DNA of 64,000 nt from Paenibacillus oleatilyticus (GTDB taxonomy: Bacteria > Bacillota > Bacilli > Paenibacillales > NBRC-103111), in contig NZ_JAHNZO010000009.1 in assembly GCF_018998565.1 (NCBI RefSeq), forward strand, positions 124,001-188,000, read 5' to 3'. Below are positions 1 to 8,270 of this stretch, one piece after another. A program made the position numbers and the translations under genes. The notes beneath the pieces are model-generated. The model worked only from the letters and a program-made list of their open reading frames with translations. It ran no database searches and was not told where the DNA came from. The stretch's first letter is position 1. Each line of letters starts with the position of its first letter.

Positions 1-2
1 TC

Positions 3-113
3 GCAGCTTCGCTGGAATGGTGCGACGCCCGTCCGCCGACTCCGGGCTACAGCATGGGTCTCGACCCGGACAAGGAAGTTCGCTGGCTGGCGGAGTGGGA
101 TGAGCTGGGATAG
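3..113 (+). CDS. C-terminal end of an unidentified protein (partial)
   Basis: The third frame is open from the window edge to a TAG at 111-113 and reads as a plausible protein tail with two Trp and several acidic residues (ending ...RWLAEWDELG). It is followed within 10 bases by a good terminator, which supports a real gene end. The family cannot be told from 36 residues. It lies outside the cluster, which begins on the opposite strand. Confidence 0.55.
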   Translation, partial: AASLEWCDARPPTPGYSMGLDPDKEVRWLAEWDELG

Positions 114-120
114 TAACGCG

Positions 121-157
121 AACAGCCTGTTTTCCTAAGCGGAAGCAGGCTGTTTTA
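121..157 (+). terminator. Rho-independent terminator
   Basis: AACAGCCTG (121-129) pairs with CAGGCTGTT (146-154), followed by TTA. It closes the plus-strand gene ending at 113 and separates it from the minus-strand end of the cluster. Confidence 0.75.
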
Positions 158-193
158 TCGTTGCGAGGACAGGGCGGCAAAGGCTTGCAGAAG

Positions 194-721
194 CTAGCTC
201 CCGCAAGCCGGATCGTTGTTCCCGGGGAAGGTGACGTAAATCGGATTGAACGCTTCCCGGATATAGATTTTCGGTCCCGTTTCGCCGCAGATGACATAGT
301 GCTTGTACGGCAGTCGAACCATCTGGCCGTTCAGCGGACGCTCTTCGGCGCCGTACCCCAGCAGCTTGCGGTACGCCGCCAGCTTGAACGACATTAACAA
401 TTTGCCGAGCGGAATCTTGTGATTTTTTAACTGGCCAAGGAACAGCTCCATTCCGTCGATCCGCGCCACGACATAGTTGCGCGAAACCCACTGCCCGTTC
501 GGCGTTTCCAGCTCGGAATGCCGCTCGAATAAAACGGTTTCCGGCTTTGCCTCAAGCAGGTCGCGGATACTGCCGTCGATGCTTTCTCCGCGCACCGTCT
601 GTTGTCCGATCACCCGGACGCCGAGCTCCATCCCCAGCATGCTTTCCAGAAGCAGCGTCGTCGAACCGTCGCTGCGCAGCAGCATGCGGGAGGTCGTATC
701 ATTCGGCAAATCGGTCGTCAT
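194..721 (-). CDS. Chorismate lyase-like protein (DUF98/Chor_lyase_2 family)
   Basis: A 175-residue protein with the pattern of DUF98 proteins such as mycobacterial Rv2949c, which convert chorismate to 4-hydroxybenzoate and pyruvate. Visible matches are an N-terminal LLRSDGSTT segment followed by LLE, a central RNYVVARI strand, an IPLG turn with a helix after it, and a C-terminal KIYIREAF strand. The ATG (721) overlaps the stop of the upstream KASIII-like gene, so the two are translationally coupled in a three-gene minus-strand operon. If active it would supply a 4-hydroxybenzoyl starter or side unit for one of the acid ligases. The family call rests on remembered sequence pattern; activity is inference. 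Confidence 0.65.
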   Translation of the reverse strand: MTTDLPNDTTSRMLLRSDGSTTLLLESMLGMELGVRVIGQQTVRGESIDGSIRDLLEAKPETVLFERHSELETPNGQWVSRNYVVARIDGMELFLGQLKNHKIPLGKLLMSFKLAAYRKLLGYGAEERPLNGQMVRLPYKHYVICGETGPKIYIREAFNPIYVTFPGNNDPACGS

Positions 722-1755
722 TTCGCATACCCTCCGTTCGTTTCTCCATATTTGTTCGTTTTGCGAAGCAGCAGCAGCCCAAGGTGCGATAGCGGTCCGG
801 CTTGAAGGAGCAGGACACAGTCGCCCGGTTGAAACGAATGGCCGTCCTCCGCCTCCTTCAGGGAAAGCAGGCAGTCGCTGCCGAGCAGGTTGCAGCCTGC
901 CGCATACATCCGGCGGTAAACGGGATAAGGCAGCAGCTTCTCCACGTAACGGCGGAACGTCGAGCTTAGCGTCTGCGGCACGGCCAGCACAATCCGTCCG
1001 GCGTCTGCGGCGTTGCGCCGCAGCAGGACCGAGACGGCTTGACGGCATCCGGCGAGCAGCCGCCGCTCGTGCCGGCGGTAGTCAGCTTCCGACCACCGGT
1101 ACGGATCGTCCGAGGCAAGCGGCCAGCCGTCCGCTACCGCGTCGACCACGGCCCAGTCGCCGCCGGCGGTCGAAAGGAGACAAGCGGCCGCCGCATCTCC
1201 CTTCGGATCGGCGTCGAACCAATAACGGGGATGCGGGGGACACAGCCGGTCGGCGGTGACGAAGAGCGATTCCGCCGCAGCCTGTCCGGGAGCGGAAGGA
1301 TGGAGCGTCTTCACCAGCTCCAGGGCGCCCGGCAGCGTACAGGAGCCGCAACGGCTCAATGCAAACGGCAAGAGCCGTTTCAGCTTGAGCGTTTTTTTGA
1401 CATAGAGACAAGGGGTCAAATAAAAATTCGGTTCCGTCGTTTCGTGGCCATACACGAGATAACGGCATTTCTCCCGCGCTTCGGGGGCGCTCTCCAGCAA
1501 AGCGCGGAGCGCCTCCGTTCCCATATGCGCCGCCGATTCCGCACGGCTGGCCGGAACCGGCCTCGCTTTTAGTTCCCAGGGAACTTGTTCAAGGAACGTA
1601 TGTTCCTGTTGGTTTATACCGTATTGTTCGTACAGCGTCAGCAGCGGTTCTTCAGGCGGAAAACGCGTCACCTGCGGCACGCCTCCGGCCAGCAGCCGAT
1701 CCGGCTGCTCTTCATAGAAGGGATATGGCGTGATGTGAGACAAGTACCAGGTCAA
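718..1755 (-). CDS. Degenerate KASIII-like partner, pair 1
   Basis: A 345-residue thiolase-fold protein related to FabH-like acyltransferases. The nucleophile region reads ALSRCGSCTL, so the Cys is replaced or shifted relative to the intact partner just upstream. The GH-x4-D motif of the partner is replaced by AGCNLLGSD, which has no His. I chose TTG at 1755 because GGGAGGA lies about 8 bases before it; the frame stays open further upstream, but that would overlap the preceding gene. It follows the intact KASIII-like gene by 44 bases and overlaps the chorismate-lyase-like gene. A PqsB-like non-catalytic subunit of a heterodimer is the best reading. Confidence 0.7.
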   Translation of the reverse strand: MTWYLSHITPYPFYEEQPDRLLAGGVPQVTRFPPEEPLLTLYEQYGINQQEHTFLEQVPWELKARPVPASRAESAAHMGTEALRALLESAPEAREKCRYLVYGHETTEPNFYLTPCLYVKKTLKLKRLLPFALSRCGSCTLPGALELVKTLHPSAPGQAAAESLFVTADRLCPPHPRYWFDADPKGDAAAACLLSTAGGDWAVVDAVADGWPLASDDPYRWSEADYRRHERRLLAGCRQAVSVLLRRNAADAGRIVLAVPQTLSSTFRRYVEKLLPYPVYRRMYAAGCNLLGSDCLLSLKEAEDGHSFQPGDCVLLLQAGPLSHLGLLLLRKTNKYGETNGGYAK

Positions 1756-1799
1756 GGTTGATCCTCCCGTATCGTTCCGAATCGTACTCAGTTTTGCTC

Positions 1800-2726
1800 T
1801 CAATGACGGAATAACGTGCATCCGAAGGTGCTCCCCATGCCTACCGTCAGCGTAGCGAACAGATCGCCCGGCTGCAGCATCCCGTGCCGCAGGGCGTGTT
1901 CGGCGTTCAACAACGGGTCCGCATTATGAGCATGTCCGATTTCCGCCATCGTCGGGAAATAAAACCGGTCAAACGGAATCCCCGAAGCGTCGGCAACCCG
2001 CTGCCACGTCCCCCGGTTGACGTTCGCCGGAAACACGTACCGGAGCCGCTCCGCCGTTACTCCCGCTTGCTGCAATACGTCGCGGAGCACTTTGACCAGA
2101 CCGACCGTAAACGTGTTCTGAAACCAGGCGTACTCCTCCGGGGAAGCCTGCATGCTGTTGTATACGGAAGCGTTGGACTGCACGGCCGAGCCGACGATCC
2201 GGTTGCAGGCCGCTGTCTTCGTAACGACGGCCGCTGCGGCAGCGTCGGCCGATACCGTGCTGTCCTGCAAATAGCGGCTCCTCGGCAGCCCCATTTTGTC
2301 TGCGGCCAATACGAGAACGCCGCTTCCGCGCCGTTCCGTCCAAAGGCGGGCCAACCGGAACAGGAAGTCCAGCGAAGCGCAGTTAAGCTGCGATACGAAC
2401 CGGACCTCCGCCCGCTCCATACCCCACTTGCGCTGCATGCCTGCAAACGGATCGAACAGATACGGAACGAACGCTGGAAATGTAGACGTGCACAAGATGA
2501 GCCCGATCTCCCCCGCCAATTTCGCCCTCCCTTCCAACAGAAGATCGACGGCGACGCCGATCATTTCGTGGACCCGGAGCTTGTTCTCGACCGCAATGCG
2601 GCAAAGGCCGTGCGACTGGATCAGGACGCGCAGCTCGGCATCGTTGATTTCCAGCATCTCCCGCAGCTCGCACAGGGATGGACGTTCCGCGGGTATGTAA
2701 CTGGCGATATGCGTTAATCCGGCCAT
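1800..2726 (-). CDS. KASIII-like acyltransferase/condensing enzyme, pair 1, intact
   Basis: A 308-residue FabH-like thiolase-fold protein. The likely nucleophile is Cys in SQLNCASLDF. The usual FabH HQAN segment is replaced by FPANVNRGTW, and the later motif is IGHAHNADPLL, giving a Cys plus GH-x4-D set like that of DpsC/CerJ-type acyltransferases rather than FabH. This favours acyl transfer or priming from an ACP over ordinary fatty-acid initiation. I chose ATG 2726 because GGAGGGAG is about 7 bases upstream; the ATG at 2732 abuts that site. First gene of the minus-strand operon, facing the ligase operon across a shared control region. Confidence 0.75.
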   Translation of the reverse strand: MAGLTHIASYIPAERPSLCELREMLEINDAELRVLIQSHGLCRIAVENKLRVHEMIGVAVDLLLEGRAKLAGEIGLILCTSTFPAFVPYLFDPFAGMQRKWGMERAEVRFVSQLNCASLDFLFRLARLWTERRGSGVLVLAADKMGLPRSRYLQDSTVSADAAAAAVVTKTAACNRIVGSAVQSNASVYNSMQASPEEYAWFQNTFTVGLVKVLRDVLQQAGVTAERLRYVFPANVNRGTWQRVADASGIPFDRFYFPTMAEIGHAHNADPLLNAEHALRHGMLQPGDLFATLTVGMGSTFGCTLFRH

Positions 2727-2913
2727 CGGCATCTCCCTCCCTCCTGCGGATAGACTCTCCTTAACGTAACGCGGAGCCCGCCGTTTTGTACATAAATACG
2801 GCGTGTACTGTGCGTGGACGGCAAGTGGGCGGGCGGACCCAACGAAAGCCGAGAGGACGGGACCCCGCCGCTTCTATAATGATGGGTAAGCGACCAGGAA
2901 AGGGGGAGCGGAT
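2727..2913. promoter_or_regulatory. Divergent control region of the left cluster operons
   Basis: This region separates the minus-strand KASIII operon from the plus-strand ligase operon. On the plus strand there is a perfect TATAAT at 2875-2880 with no -35 hexamer at the right distance. AAAGCCGA (2845-2852) lies where a class II activator would bind. The same motif occurs near two other cluster genes (14183 and 30799-30848). An inverted repeat, CGCCGT (2779-2784) with ACGGCG (2798-2803), lies closer to the minus-strand gene and may be an operator for it. Function is inferred. Confidence 0.5.
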
Positions 2914-4398
2914 ATGGGAGAATTATTGCGGCTTTTGGAGCAGACGGCGCCTTTGGACAAGATCGCGCTTGCGGAGGGAAACGAAACCGTCACGTACAGG
3001 CAATTGGCGGAGCGCATCGGAATCGTCCGGAGCAGGCTTCCCGCCGGCGGAAAGGATTTTGAACCCGTCGGCCTTGTGATGGACCAAACCGTGGACTCGG
3101 TCATTCTTCTGTTAAGCTGTCTCGATGGGGGCGTCGCCGTGCTTCCTGTTGACGACCTGCAGACAACATCCGATTTGGCCAGAATCGGCACGGCCAGTCG
3201 CGTCGCCTACTGGATCGCGCCTGAAGATCGAGCACAGGCTGGTGTGAATACCGCGAAAACGGCTCCGGTGGTCCCGTATTCCAGGCTGCTAGTCCCCGCC
3301 AAAACGGCAGCGGTCGAGCTTGACGGAAAGCGGGAGCCGGGAGGACCGAAAGCGGGCGGCGGAAGTGGCGGACCAGGTCACAAGGAAGAGCCGGGTGAGG
3401 AGCCTGTCAGCTTGTATCTGCTGAGCTCAGGTTCGACCGGCCTGCCCAAAATGGCCTGTCTGCCGATGCAAACACTGCTTCGGGAAGGGCGCAAATACCG
3501 CGATTGGTTCGGATATCGTCCGGACGATTCGCTGGTTGCGACCGTTCCCCTGCATCATTTGTACGGTTTGACGGGAGCGCTGTTCGGCTCGCTGACCGCC
3601 GGGGCGACGCTGCACATTTGCCGGCATCCGACTCCCCGCAAGGCGGCCAATTTGCTTCGCGCCTGCCAAGGCACGGTGCTGCTCGGGGTTCCTTCCTTTT
3701 ATCATCTTTTGTGCATGTCCCGCCACATCGGTCAAGGCCATGCCGGACGGCTCCGCTTTGCCATCTCCGCGGGAGGGGCGCTCGCGCCGGACACGGCCGC
3801 GGCGTTCGAAGGCAAATTCGGCAAGCGGGTGCTGCAATTGTACGGCAGTACGGAGACCGGGGCGGTTGCGGCGGAGCATCCGCATCGTCGTCACCGGAAA
3901 GGAAGCTGCGGCTATTTGCTGCCCGGGGTGGAAGCGCGAATGGAAGACGATGGCAGGCTTGCCGTCCGCAGCGCGAGTCTCTTCGGGGGATACGTTACCG
4001 GCTCGGGGAAGGAATGTCCCGTTCAAAAAGGATGGTTTGTGACGGACGATCTGGCGACGATCGAGGAGCAAGAGCTGACGGTCATCGGAAGGGTGCCTCG
4101 GCACATCAATGTAGCCGGCCGCAAAGTGAATCCGAAGGAAATCGAAGATGTGCTCAAGCACATGCCCCGGATTCGAGAAGCCAAGGTGGCCGGGCGTCCG
4201 GACGAGCTGCAAGGGGAAATCATTGTCGCGTGGCTGACGGCGGATGCCGGAGTGAGCGTCAAGGCCGTGCGCGATTATTTGAAAACGCAGCTGGCCGCTT
4301 ACAAAATCCCGCACGAGATTCATCTGGACGGTGCTTTGCCGAGCTGGAAGGAACGGTACGTCTGCGAGGACGAACAGGAGGGGGCGGGGCAGGAATGA
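2914..4398 (+). CDS. ANL-superfamily acid ligase (acyl-ACP/CoA synthetase)
   Basis: A 494-residue AMP-forming ligase. The phosphate loop SSGSTGLPK lies at about residues 170-178, QLYGSTETG is the A5 motif, and GRVPRHINVAGRKVNP is the A8 hinge. The C-terminal lysine segment is unusual: LPSWKERY instead of the normal SGK motif, so adenylation may be uncoupled or atypical. A Gly/Pro/Lys-rich insert at about residues 137-165, just before the phosphate loop, looks like a flexible linker. The stop overlaps the start of an ACP gene, which is the obvious carrier. 4-hydroxybenzoate is an attractive substrate given the lyase across the promoter, but that is inference. Confidence 0.85.
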   Translation: MGELLRLLEQTAPLDKIALAEGNETVTYRQLAERIGIVRSRLPAGGKDFEPVGLVMDQTVDSVILLLSCLDGGVAVLPVDDLQTTSDLARIGTASRVAYWIAPEDRAQAGVNTAKTAPVVPYSRLLVPAKTAAVELDGKREPGGPKAGGGSGGPGHKEEPGEEPVSLYLLSSGSTGLPKMACLPMQTLLREGRKYRDWFGYRPDDSLVATVPLHHLYGLTGALFGSLTAGATLHICRHPTPRKAANLLRACQGTVLLGVPSFYHLLCMSRHIGQGHAGRLRFAISAGGALAPDTAAAFEGKFGKRVLQLYGSTETGAVAAEHPHRRHRKGSCGYLLPGVEARMEDDGRLAVRSASLFGGYVTGSGKECPVQKGWFVTDDLATIEEQELTVIGRVPRHINVAGRKVNPKEIEDVLKHMPRIREAKVAGRPDELQGEIIVAWLTADAGVSVKAVRDYLKTQLAAYKIPHEIHLDGALPSWKERYVCEDEQEGAGQE

Positions 4399-4664
4399 GT
4401 ACGAGCCGACGCGATATGGTATGGAAGAGCATGAAGCGGATTTTGGCCGGCTGCGGGGCGGAGGAAAGCATTCTTACGGAGGAGAGCTGCATCGGAGATC
4501 CCGAGCTGGAGCTCTCCTCCGTACGGTTCATCCAAGCCATGGTCGAGTTGGAAAACGCTTTCGGTGTGGAATTGGACGTGCGGAATATATGGAACGGGGA
4601 CCGGAGGCCGCTTTCGGAGCTGCTCGACTATATTGAAGCGGCGCTGCCGGAAGCCGGGTCGTGA
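4395..4664 (+). CDS. Acyl carrier protein 1
   Basis: An 89-residue carrier protein with the helix II phosphopantetheine site reading LELSSVRFI, in which Ser replaces the usual Asp before the modified Ser. The acidic stretch MVELENAFGVELD is typical of ACP helix II and III. It is wedged between the acid ligase and the pair 2 KASIII-like gene with 4-base overlaps on both sides, so it is probably loaded by that ligase and unloaded by that acyltransferase pair. The cluster AcpS-like enzyme presumably activates it. Confidence 0.85.
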   Translation: MSTSRRDMVWKSMKRILAGCGAEESILTEESCIGDPELELSSVRFIQAMVELENAFGVELDVRNIWNGDRRPLSELLDYIEAALPEAGS

Positions 4665-5608
4665 CACGGGTTTGTTTTTCCGTCCCCGAGCTTTCCCTGT
4701 ACGTTCCTTCCGGGACTGCAGCCGTGGAGGACGTGGCACAGCAGCTGCGGCAGGCCGGACTCCCGTTTGCACCGGAGGACGTGGCGCGCTTTCGCGGGCG
4801 GTACGGCTTCGACCGGGTGCCGGTCGAGCGCTCGAAACGGCTCGGCGGCATGCTCGCCGAGGCGTGCGGGCCGCTGCTCGTCCGGCTTCGGCGGCAGGGG
4901 CGGCCGGTCGACCGGATCGTCATCGCCCGGACGCTGGACTTGTCCTGGCATGACGAGCACGCGCTGCGGGAGTTGCGGGATGCGCCGGAGATCGGCGATA
5001 CGCCGGTGTTCGCCTTGTCGCAGCACAACTGCGCTACCGTGCATCTTGCGATGCAGGCGGCAGGGCAATTGCTGCATGCGGGAAGCGCGGAAGGCATCGT
5101 GCTCGTTACGGCCGACAAAGCGTTCCACCCCGCGCTTAAGCGGCTGCCCCATTCGCTGCTCGGTGACGCGGCGTGCGCCTGCTATATAACCCGGGAGGCC
5201 GGACCGCACCGGACGTTTTACTTGCGCAGCGTCTTCGACGCAGGCATGGATGCCGGACTGGATTCTCTACCGGAGAACGTCAAATGGTTTCAGACGACGT
5301 ATCATTTTGCGATCCGTCAGCTGATTCGCACAGCGCTGCGGGAATGCGGGCTGACCGTCGGCGACCTCCGGTTCATCTTCGGGAGTAACGTCAATCGCAC
5401 GACATGGGAGGAGGTAGCTTCCATGCTGCCTTGCGACATCGGGCTGTTTTATACGGATACGATAGCGAAGGTCGGCCATTTGCACGGCTCCGATCTTTGG
5501 TATAACGTGCACGACGCGGTCCTTCGCGGGAAACTCCGCCGGGGGGACCGCTATATGACGGTATCGGTCGGACTGGGAAGCTTCGGTTGTGCCGTGCATC
5601 AATATTAA
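4661..5608 (+). CDS. KASIII-like acyltransferase, pair 2, intact
   Basis: A 315-residue FabH-like protein starting at GTG that overlaps the ACP 1 stop. It has the nucleophile Cys in SQHNCATVHL, a SNVNRTTW segment where FabH has HQAN, and VGHLHGSDLW, which keeps the GH-x4-D spacing. It is clearly paralogous to the gene at 1800-2726 and the one at 20664-21632. The direct neighbour downstream is its degenerate partner. Probable role: moving the acyl group from ACP 1 to another carrier or nucleophile. Confidence 0.75.
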   Translation: MTRVCFSVPELSLYVPSGTAAVEDVAQQLRQAGLPFAPEDVARFRGRYGFDRVPVERSKRLGGMLAEACGPLLVRLRRQGRPVDRIVIARTLDLSWHDEHALRELRDAPEIGDTPVFALSQHNCATVHLAMQAAGQLLHAGSAEGIVLVTADKAFHPALKRLPHSLLGDAACACYITREAGPHRTFYLRSVFDAGMDAGLDSLPENVKWFQTTYHFAIRQLIRTALRECGLTVGDLRFIFGSNVNRTTWEEVASMLPCDIGLFYTDTIAKVGHLHGSDLWYNVHDAVLRGKLRRGDRYMTVSVGLGSFGCAVHQY

Positions 5609-5627
5609 TGCGGAAGGAGAAGTCGGC

Positions 5628-6590
5628 ATGACGGTCTATCTGTCGTCGCCCGACATTGCGGTTCCTGTCGATCGGGACGTTCCATCTCCGGCTTCCGGCC
5701 CGGTGGCTGATCCCGAGATCGGGTATGCGGAGGCTTTCCATCGCATCGAAGGAGTTCCGCTGCCCGATGACGCTGGGAATTCCTGCGCGGGCATTCCTGC
5801 CTTCCAGGGAAGCGTAGCCGAGCTGACGGCCGGGCTGCTGGCCGGGGCGGCGGCCGGAGATCCCACCCCAGCTTATTTGTGCTGGGCCCACGAAACGTCC
5901 GCTCCGCACCCCGCCACGCTGCCCGCGATGCAAATGGCGCAGGCTTTGCGCCTGAAAGCTGGCCTGCCGTTTGGCGTCGGACAGCAGGGCAGCTTGGCGA
6001 CGGTATCCGCAGTGGAGCTGCTCGCCGCGTTTCTCGGAACGGAAGGCAAGCGGCACGCTTTGCTTGTGGCGGCGGACTGCGTCAAGCCGCTGTTCGGCCG
6101 CAGTTTTCATCGCGCGTACCCGAAGGGAGACGCGGCGGCGTGTTGTGTGCTCTCCACGGAGCCGCCGGGGGATTACCGGTGGGCCGGGACGCGCTATGCG
6201 CTGTGCCGACCGCTTGCGCAGCCGCCTTTCAAGTGGGAGCGCCGGCATTTCGAAGCGGCGGAGCGCCAAGTAACGGAGGCGGCGCTGCGGCTTGCAGCGG
6301 GGCTGCGGGGCGGCGATGTCCGGCGCAGTTGGCTGGTCGCGCAGCAGGTGAGCGCTGCGTTTCTCCGGGAAATACGGAACGCCGTTCGCCAAGACGGGCG
6401 CATTCGCTTGTTCGAGAGGGCGGCATGGAGCGAGGCGAACTTGCTGTGCGCCGATCCGCTCGTTTCGCTTCGCGGGCTGGAGGAAAGCGGAGAGCTGAAG
6501 CGGGGAGACCGGGTCTGTCTGCTGTTCGCCGGATTGGACTACGGGGCGGCTGCAATCGATCTGCAATACTTGAAAGAAAGCGGATGGTGA
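5628..6590 (+). CDS. Degenerate KASIII-like partner, pair 2
   Basis: A 320-residue protein similar in fold and length to the partner before it. The nucleophile region reads VGQQGSLATV with no Cys, and the GH-x4-D region reads SEANLLCADP, with Asp kept but Gly-His lost. I chose ATG 5628, which follows AAGGAGAAG; an upstream in-frame ATG at 5589 would overlap the preceding gene. It likely forms a heterodimer with 4661-5608, as PqsB does with PqsC, and could shape the acyl pocket rather than catalyse. Confidence 0.7.
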   Translation: MTVYLSSPDIAVPVDRDVPSPASGPVADPEIGYAEAFHRIEGVPLPDDAGNSCAGIPAFQGSVAELTAGLLAGAAAGDPTPAYLCWAHETSAPHPATLPAMQMAQALRLKAGLPFGVGQQGSLATVSAVELLAAFLGTEGKRHALLVAADCVKPLFGRSFHRAYPKGDAAACCVLSTEPPGDYRWAGTRYALCRPLAQPPFKWERRHFEAAERQVTEAALRLAAGLRGGDVRRSWLVAQQVSAAFLREIRNAVRQDGRIRLFERAAWSEANLLCADPLVSLRGLEESGELKRGDRVCLLFAGLDYGAAAIDLQYLKESGW

Positions 6591-6593
6591 GCT

Positions 6594-7412
6594 ATGAGAA
6601 TAGGAATTATTTGTCCGGCGGCAGAATATCCGCGGCTGTACCAAGCCGCAGCCATCGGCGGAACAGGCGTTATGCACGCGGATAGTCCGGATGCCTTGGC
6701 GCGTTCGTTCGGCGCTGCCATGGCTCCCGAGATCGTCGTCTGGTCTGCGCACAATTGGAACGGAAACGATTGGCGCATCATCCTTCGGCTGTGCGGAGCA
6801 TACCCCCGTTTGCGGGTTGTATGCCTGACCGACGAGCCGTCTGCCGCCGGGACAAGCGCACGCGAAGAGCGCATTATCGTTCTGCCGTCCGCTGCCGACG
6901 GGGAGTCGATCCGGCGCACGCTAGCTGCGCTAACGGAGCGTTCTGCTTTACCTGCGGCGTACTCTGCGCCGGAGGATTCCGCAGAACGGCCGCTTGCGCT
7001 GGCGCCGGGACTCGTATTCGATCCGGCGCTCCGCAGCGTGATTAACAACGGCGTCGTACATCCGCTGCCGGGCAAGGAGCTGGAGCTGCTCCGCTTTTTG
7101 CTCCGGCGCCGGGGACGGTTCGTAAGCACGGAAGAGCTGCTCCGGGGGCTATGGGATGAATACACCGGCTCCGACATGCCGCGTCAATACATTTACCGGC
7201 TGCGGGGGAAGCTGCGCACCGAAAAGGCGCCGTTCGGCCTGCTGCTGCACGCCCGGGGCCTCGGGTATATGCTGGTGCCCGCTTACGATTCGGCAGCCCT
7301 CCAATTGGCCAAAAGGTACGGCGCCCGATCCGGCAAACAAAGCCGAGAAGCGCGGAGGAAGGTTCCCTACACTGGGGATAGACGTTCAAATTATCGGGAG
7401 GTTGAGCTATGA
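6594..7412 (+). CDS. OmpR-type winged-helix regulator with a non-canonical receiver
   Basis: A 272-residue protein. The C-terminal part (about residues 150-235) is a Trans_reg_C winged helix: GKELELLRFLL, then RQYIYRLRGKLR and GLGYML, as in OmpR/PhoB regulators. The N-terminal part is receiver-sized, but I see no acidic pocket or phospho-acceptor Asp at the usual place (VVWSAHNW instead of a hydrophobic-Asp-x-x-hydrophobic strand). It may therefore respond to a ligand or a protein rather than a kinase. It sits inside the operon, 4 bases after the KASIII pair and overlapping the PhyH gene, so it is a probable pathway-specific regulator. Confidence 0.75.
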   Translation: MRIGIICPAAEYPRLYQAAAIGGTGVMHADSPDALARSFGAAMAPEIVVWSAHNWNGNDWRIILRLCGAYPRLRVVCLTDEPSAAGTSAREERIIVLPSAADGESIRRTLAALTERSALPAAYSAPEDSAERPLALAPGLVFDPALRSVINNGVVHPLPGKELELLRFLLRRRGRFVSTEELLRGLWDEYTGSDMPRQYIYRLRGKLRTEKAPFGLLLHARGLGYMLVPAYDSAALQLAKRYGARSGKQSREARRKVPYTGDRRSNYREVEL

Positions 7413-8230
7413 ACGGATGGGTGACCGCCGAGCGGAGGCATTTTTATGACGAGCACGGCTATGTTGTGATTCCAGGCATGTTGAGCGGGTCGGAAGTGGC
7501 GGAAATTAACCGCGAATTTATGAAGCTGTGGCTCGATTTGGTCAGGGAAGGCGTCATCGTGCAGGATAACCGGCGCTCTCTGGAAAGCGTGTTTCCGCGT
7601 CTGCGCGATTACCATCAGACGAGACCGGCCATCGCGGCGCTGCTGCTGAGCGGCAAGATGTTCGATGTGGCCGCAGGACTGCTGGGCGAGGAGGCGCTGG
7701 CCATCTCTACCAGCTATTATTTTAAAGGTCCCGGTACGCGGGGACTTCCTATGCACCAGGACAACTACAGTGTCGGGGCGGCCCCGACGACCACCTGCTC
7801 GCTGTGGCTGTCGCTCAGCGTCAGCCACGAAGATAACGGCGGGGTTTACGTGGTGCCCGGCTCCCATAAGCTGGGACTTTTGTCGCCAGAGCCGGTTCAG
7901 GAGAGCCGCACGGAATACGGCGAGAAGCTGGGGCTTCCCGAAGGTTACGAAGCTGTGCCGCTGCGGACGCAGCCGGGCGATCTGGTCGCGTTCCACGGCA
8001 ACCTGCTTCACGGGTCCGAAGCCAATTTGTCCGGCCGCACGTTCCGCTATGCCAACGTGACCCATTTTATGGGAGTGAGCGCAGAGCGGGTAGCTTTAAA
8101 TTACAATTATTTGCTGGACCGAAGCGGCGCACGCGTCCGCAGACGGCTGAACGCCGCGCCGAAGCTCAAAAACGATACGTTGAAGAAGGACGAATGGAGC
8201 GGCGTAGGAGGAAACCGGCCGTGGCGATAA
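7409..8230 (+). CDS. Phytanoyl-CoA dioxygenase (PhyH) family oxygenase 1
   Basis: A 273-residue Fe(II)/2-oxoglutarate oxygenase candidate. The iron ligands are visible as HQD in GLPMHQDNYSVG and the distal His in GNLLHGS, with an Arg (TFRYA) placed for 2-oxoglutarate. It is a clear paralogue of the gene at 25992-26825. Enzymes of this family hydroxylate, desaturate or cyclise secondary metabolites. The start overlaps the regulator stop by 4 bases. The substrate is unknown; an ACP-bound or released polyketide is plausible. Confidence 0.85.
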   Translation: MNGWVTAERRHFYDEHGYVVIPGMLSGSEVAEINREFMKLWLDLVREGVIVQDNRRSLESVFPRLRDYHQTRPAIAALLLSGKMFDVAAGLLGEEALAISTSYYFKGPGTRGLPMHQDNYSVGAAPTTTCSLWLSLSVSHEDNGGVYVVPGSHKLGLLSPEPVQESRTEYGEKLGLPEGYEAVPLRTQPGDLVAFHGNLLHGSEANLSGRTFRYANVTHFMGVSAERVALNYNYLLDRSGARVRRRLNAAPKLKNDTLKKDEWSGVGGNRPWR

Positions 8231-8270
8231 ACGGATGGGAAGGGCTGTTCGCGCGCCGGGAGGTGAGGCC

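Noticed and set aside
5391..6752. Long minus-strand open frame of about 450 codons
   Set aside because: It is antisense to the pair 2 KASIII genes, has no ribosome binding site, and its translation is Arg/Pro/Gln-rich without family features; it is a by-product of high GC.
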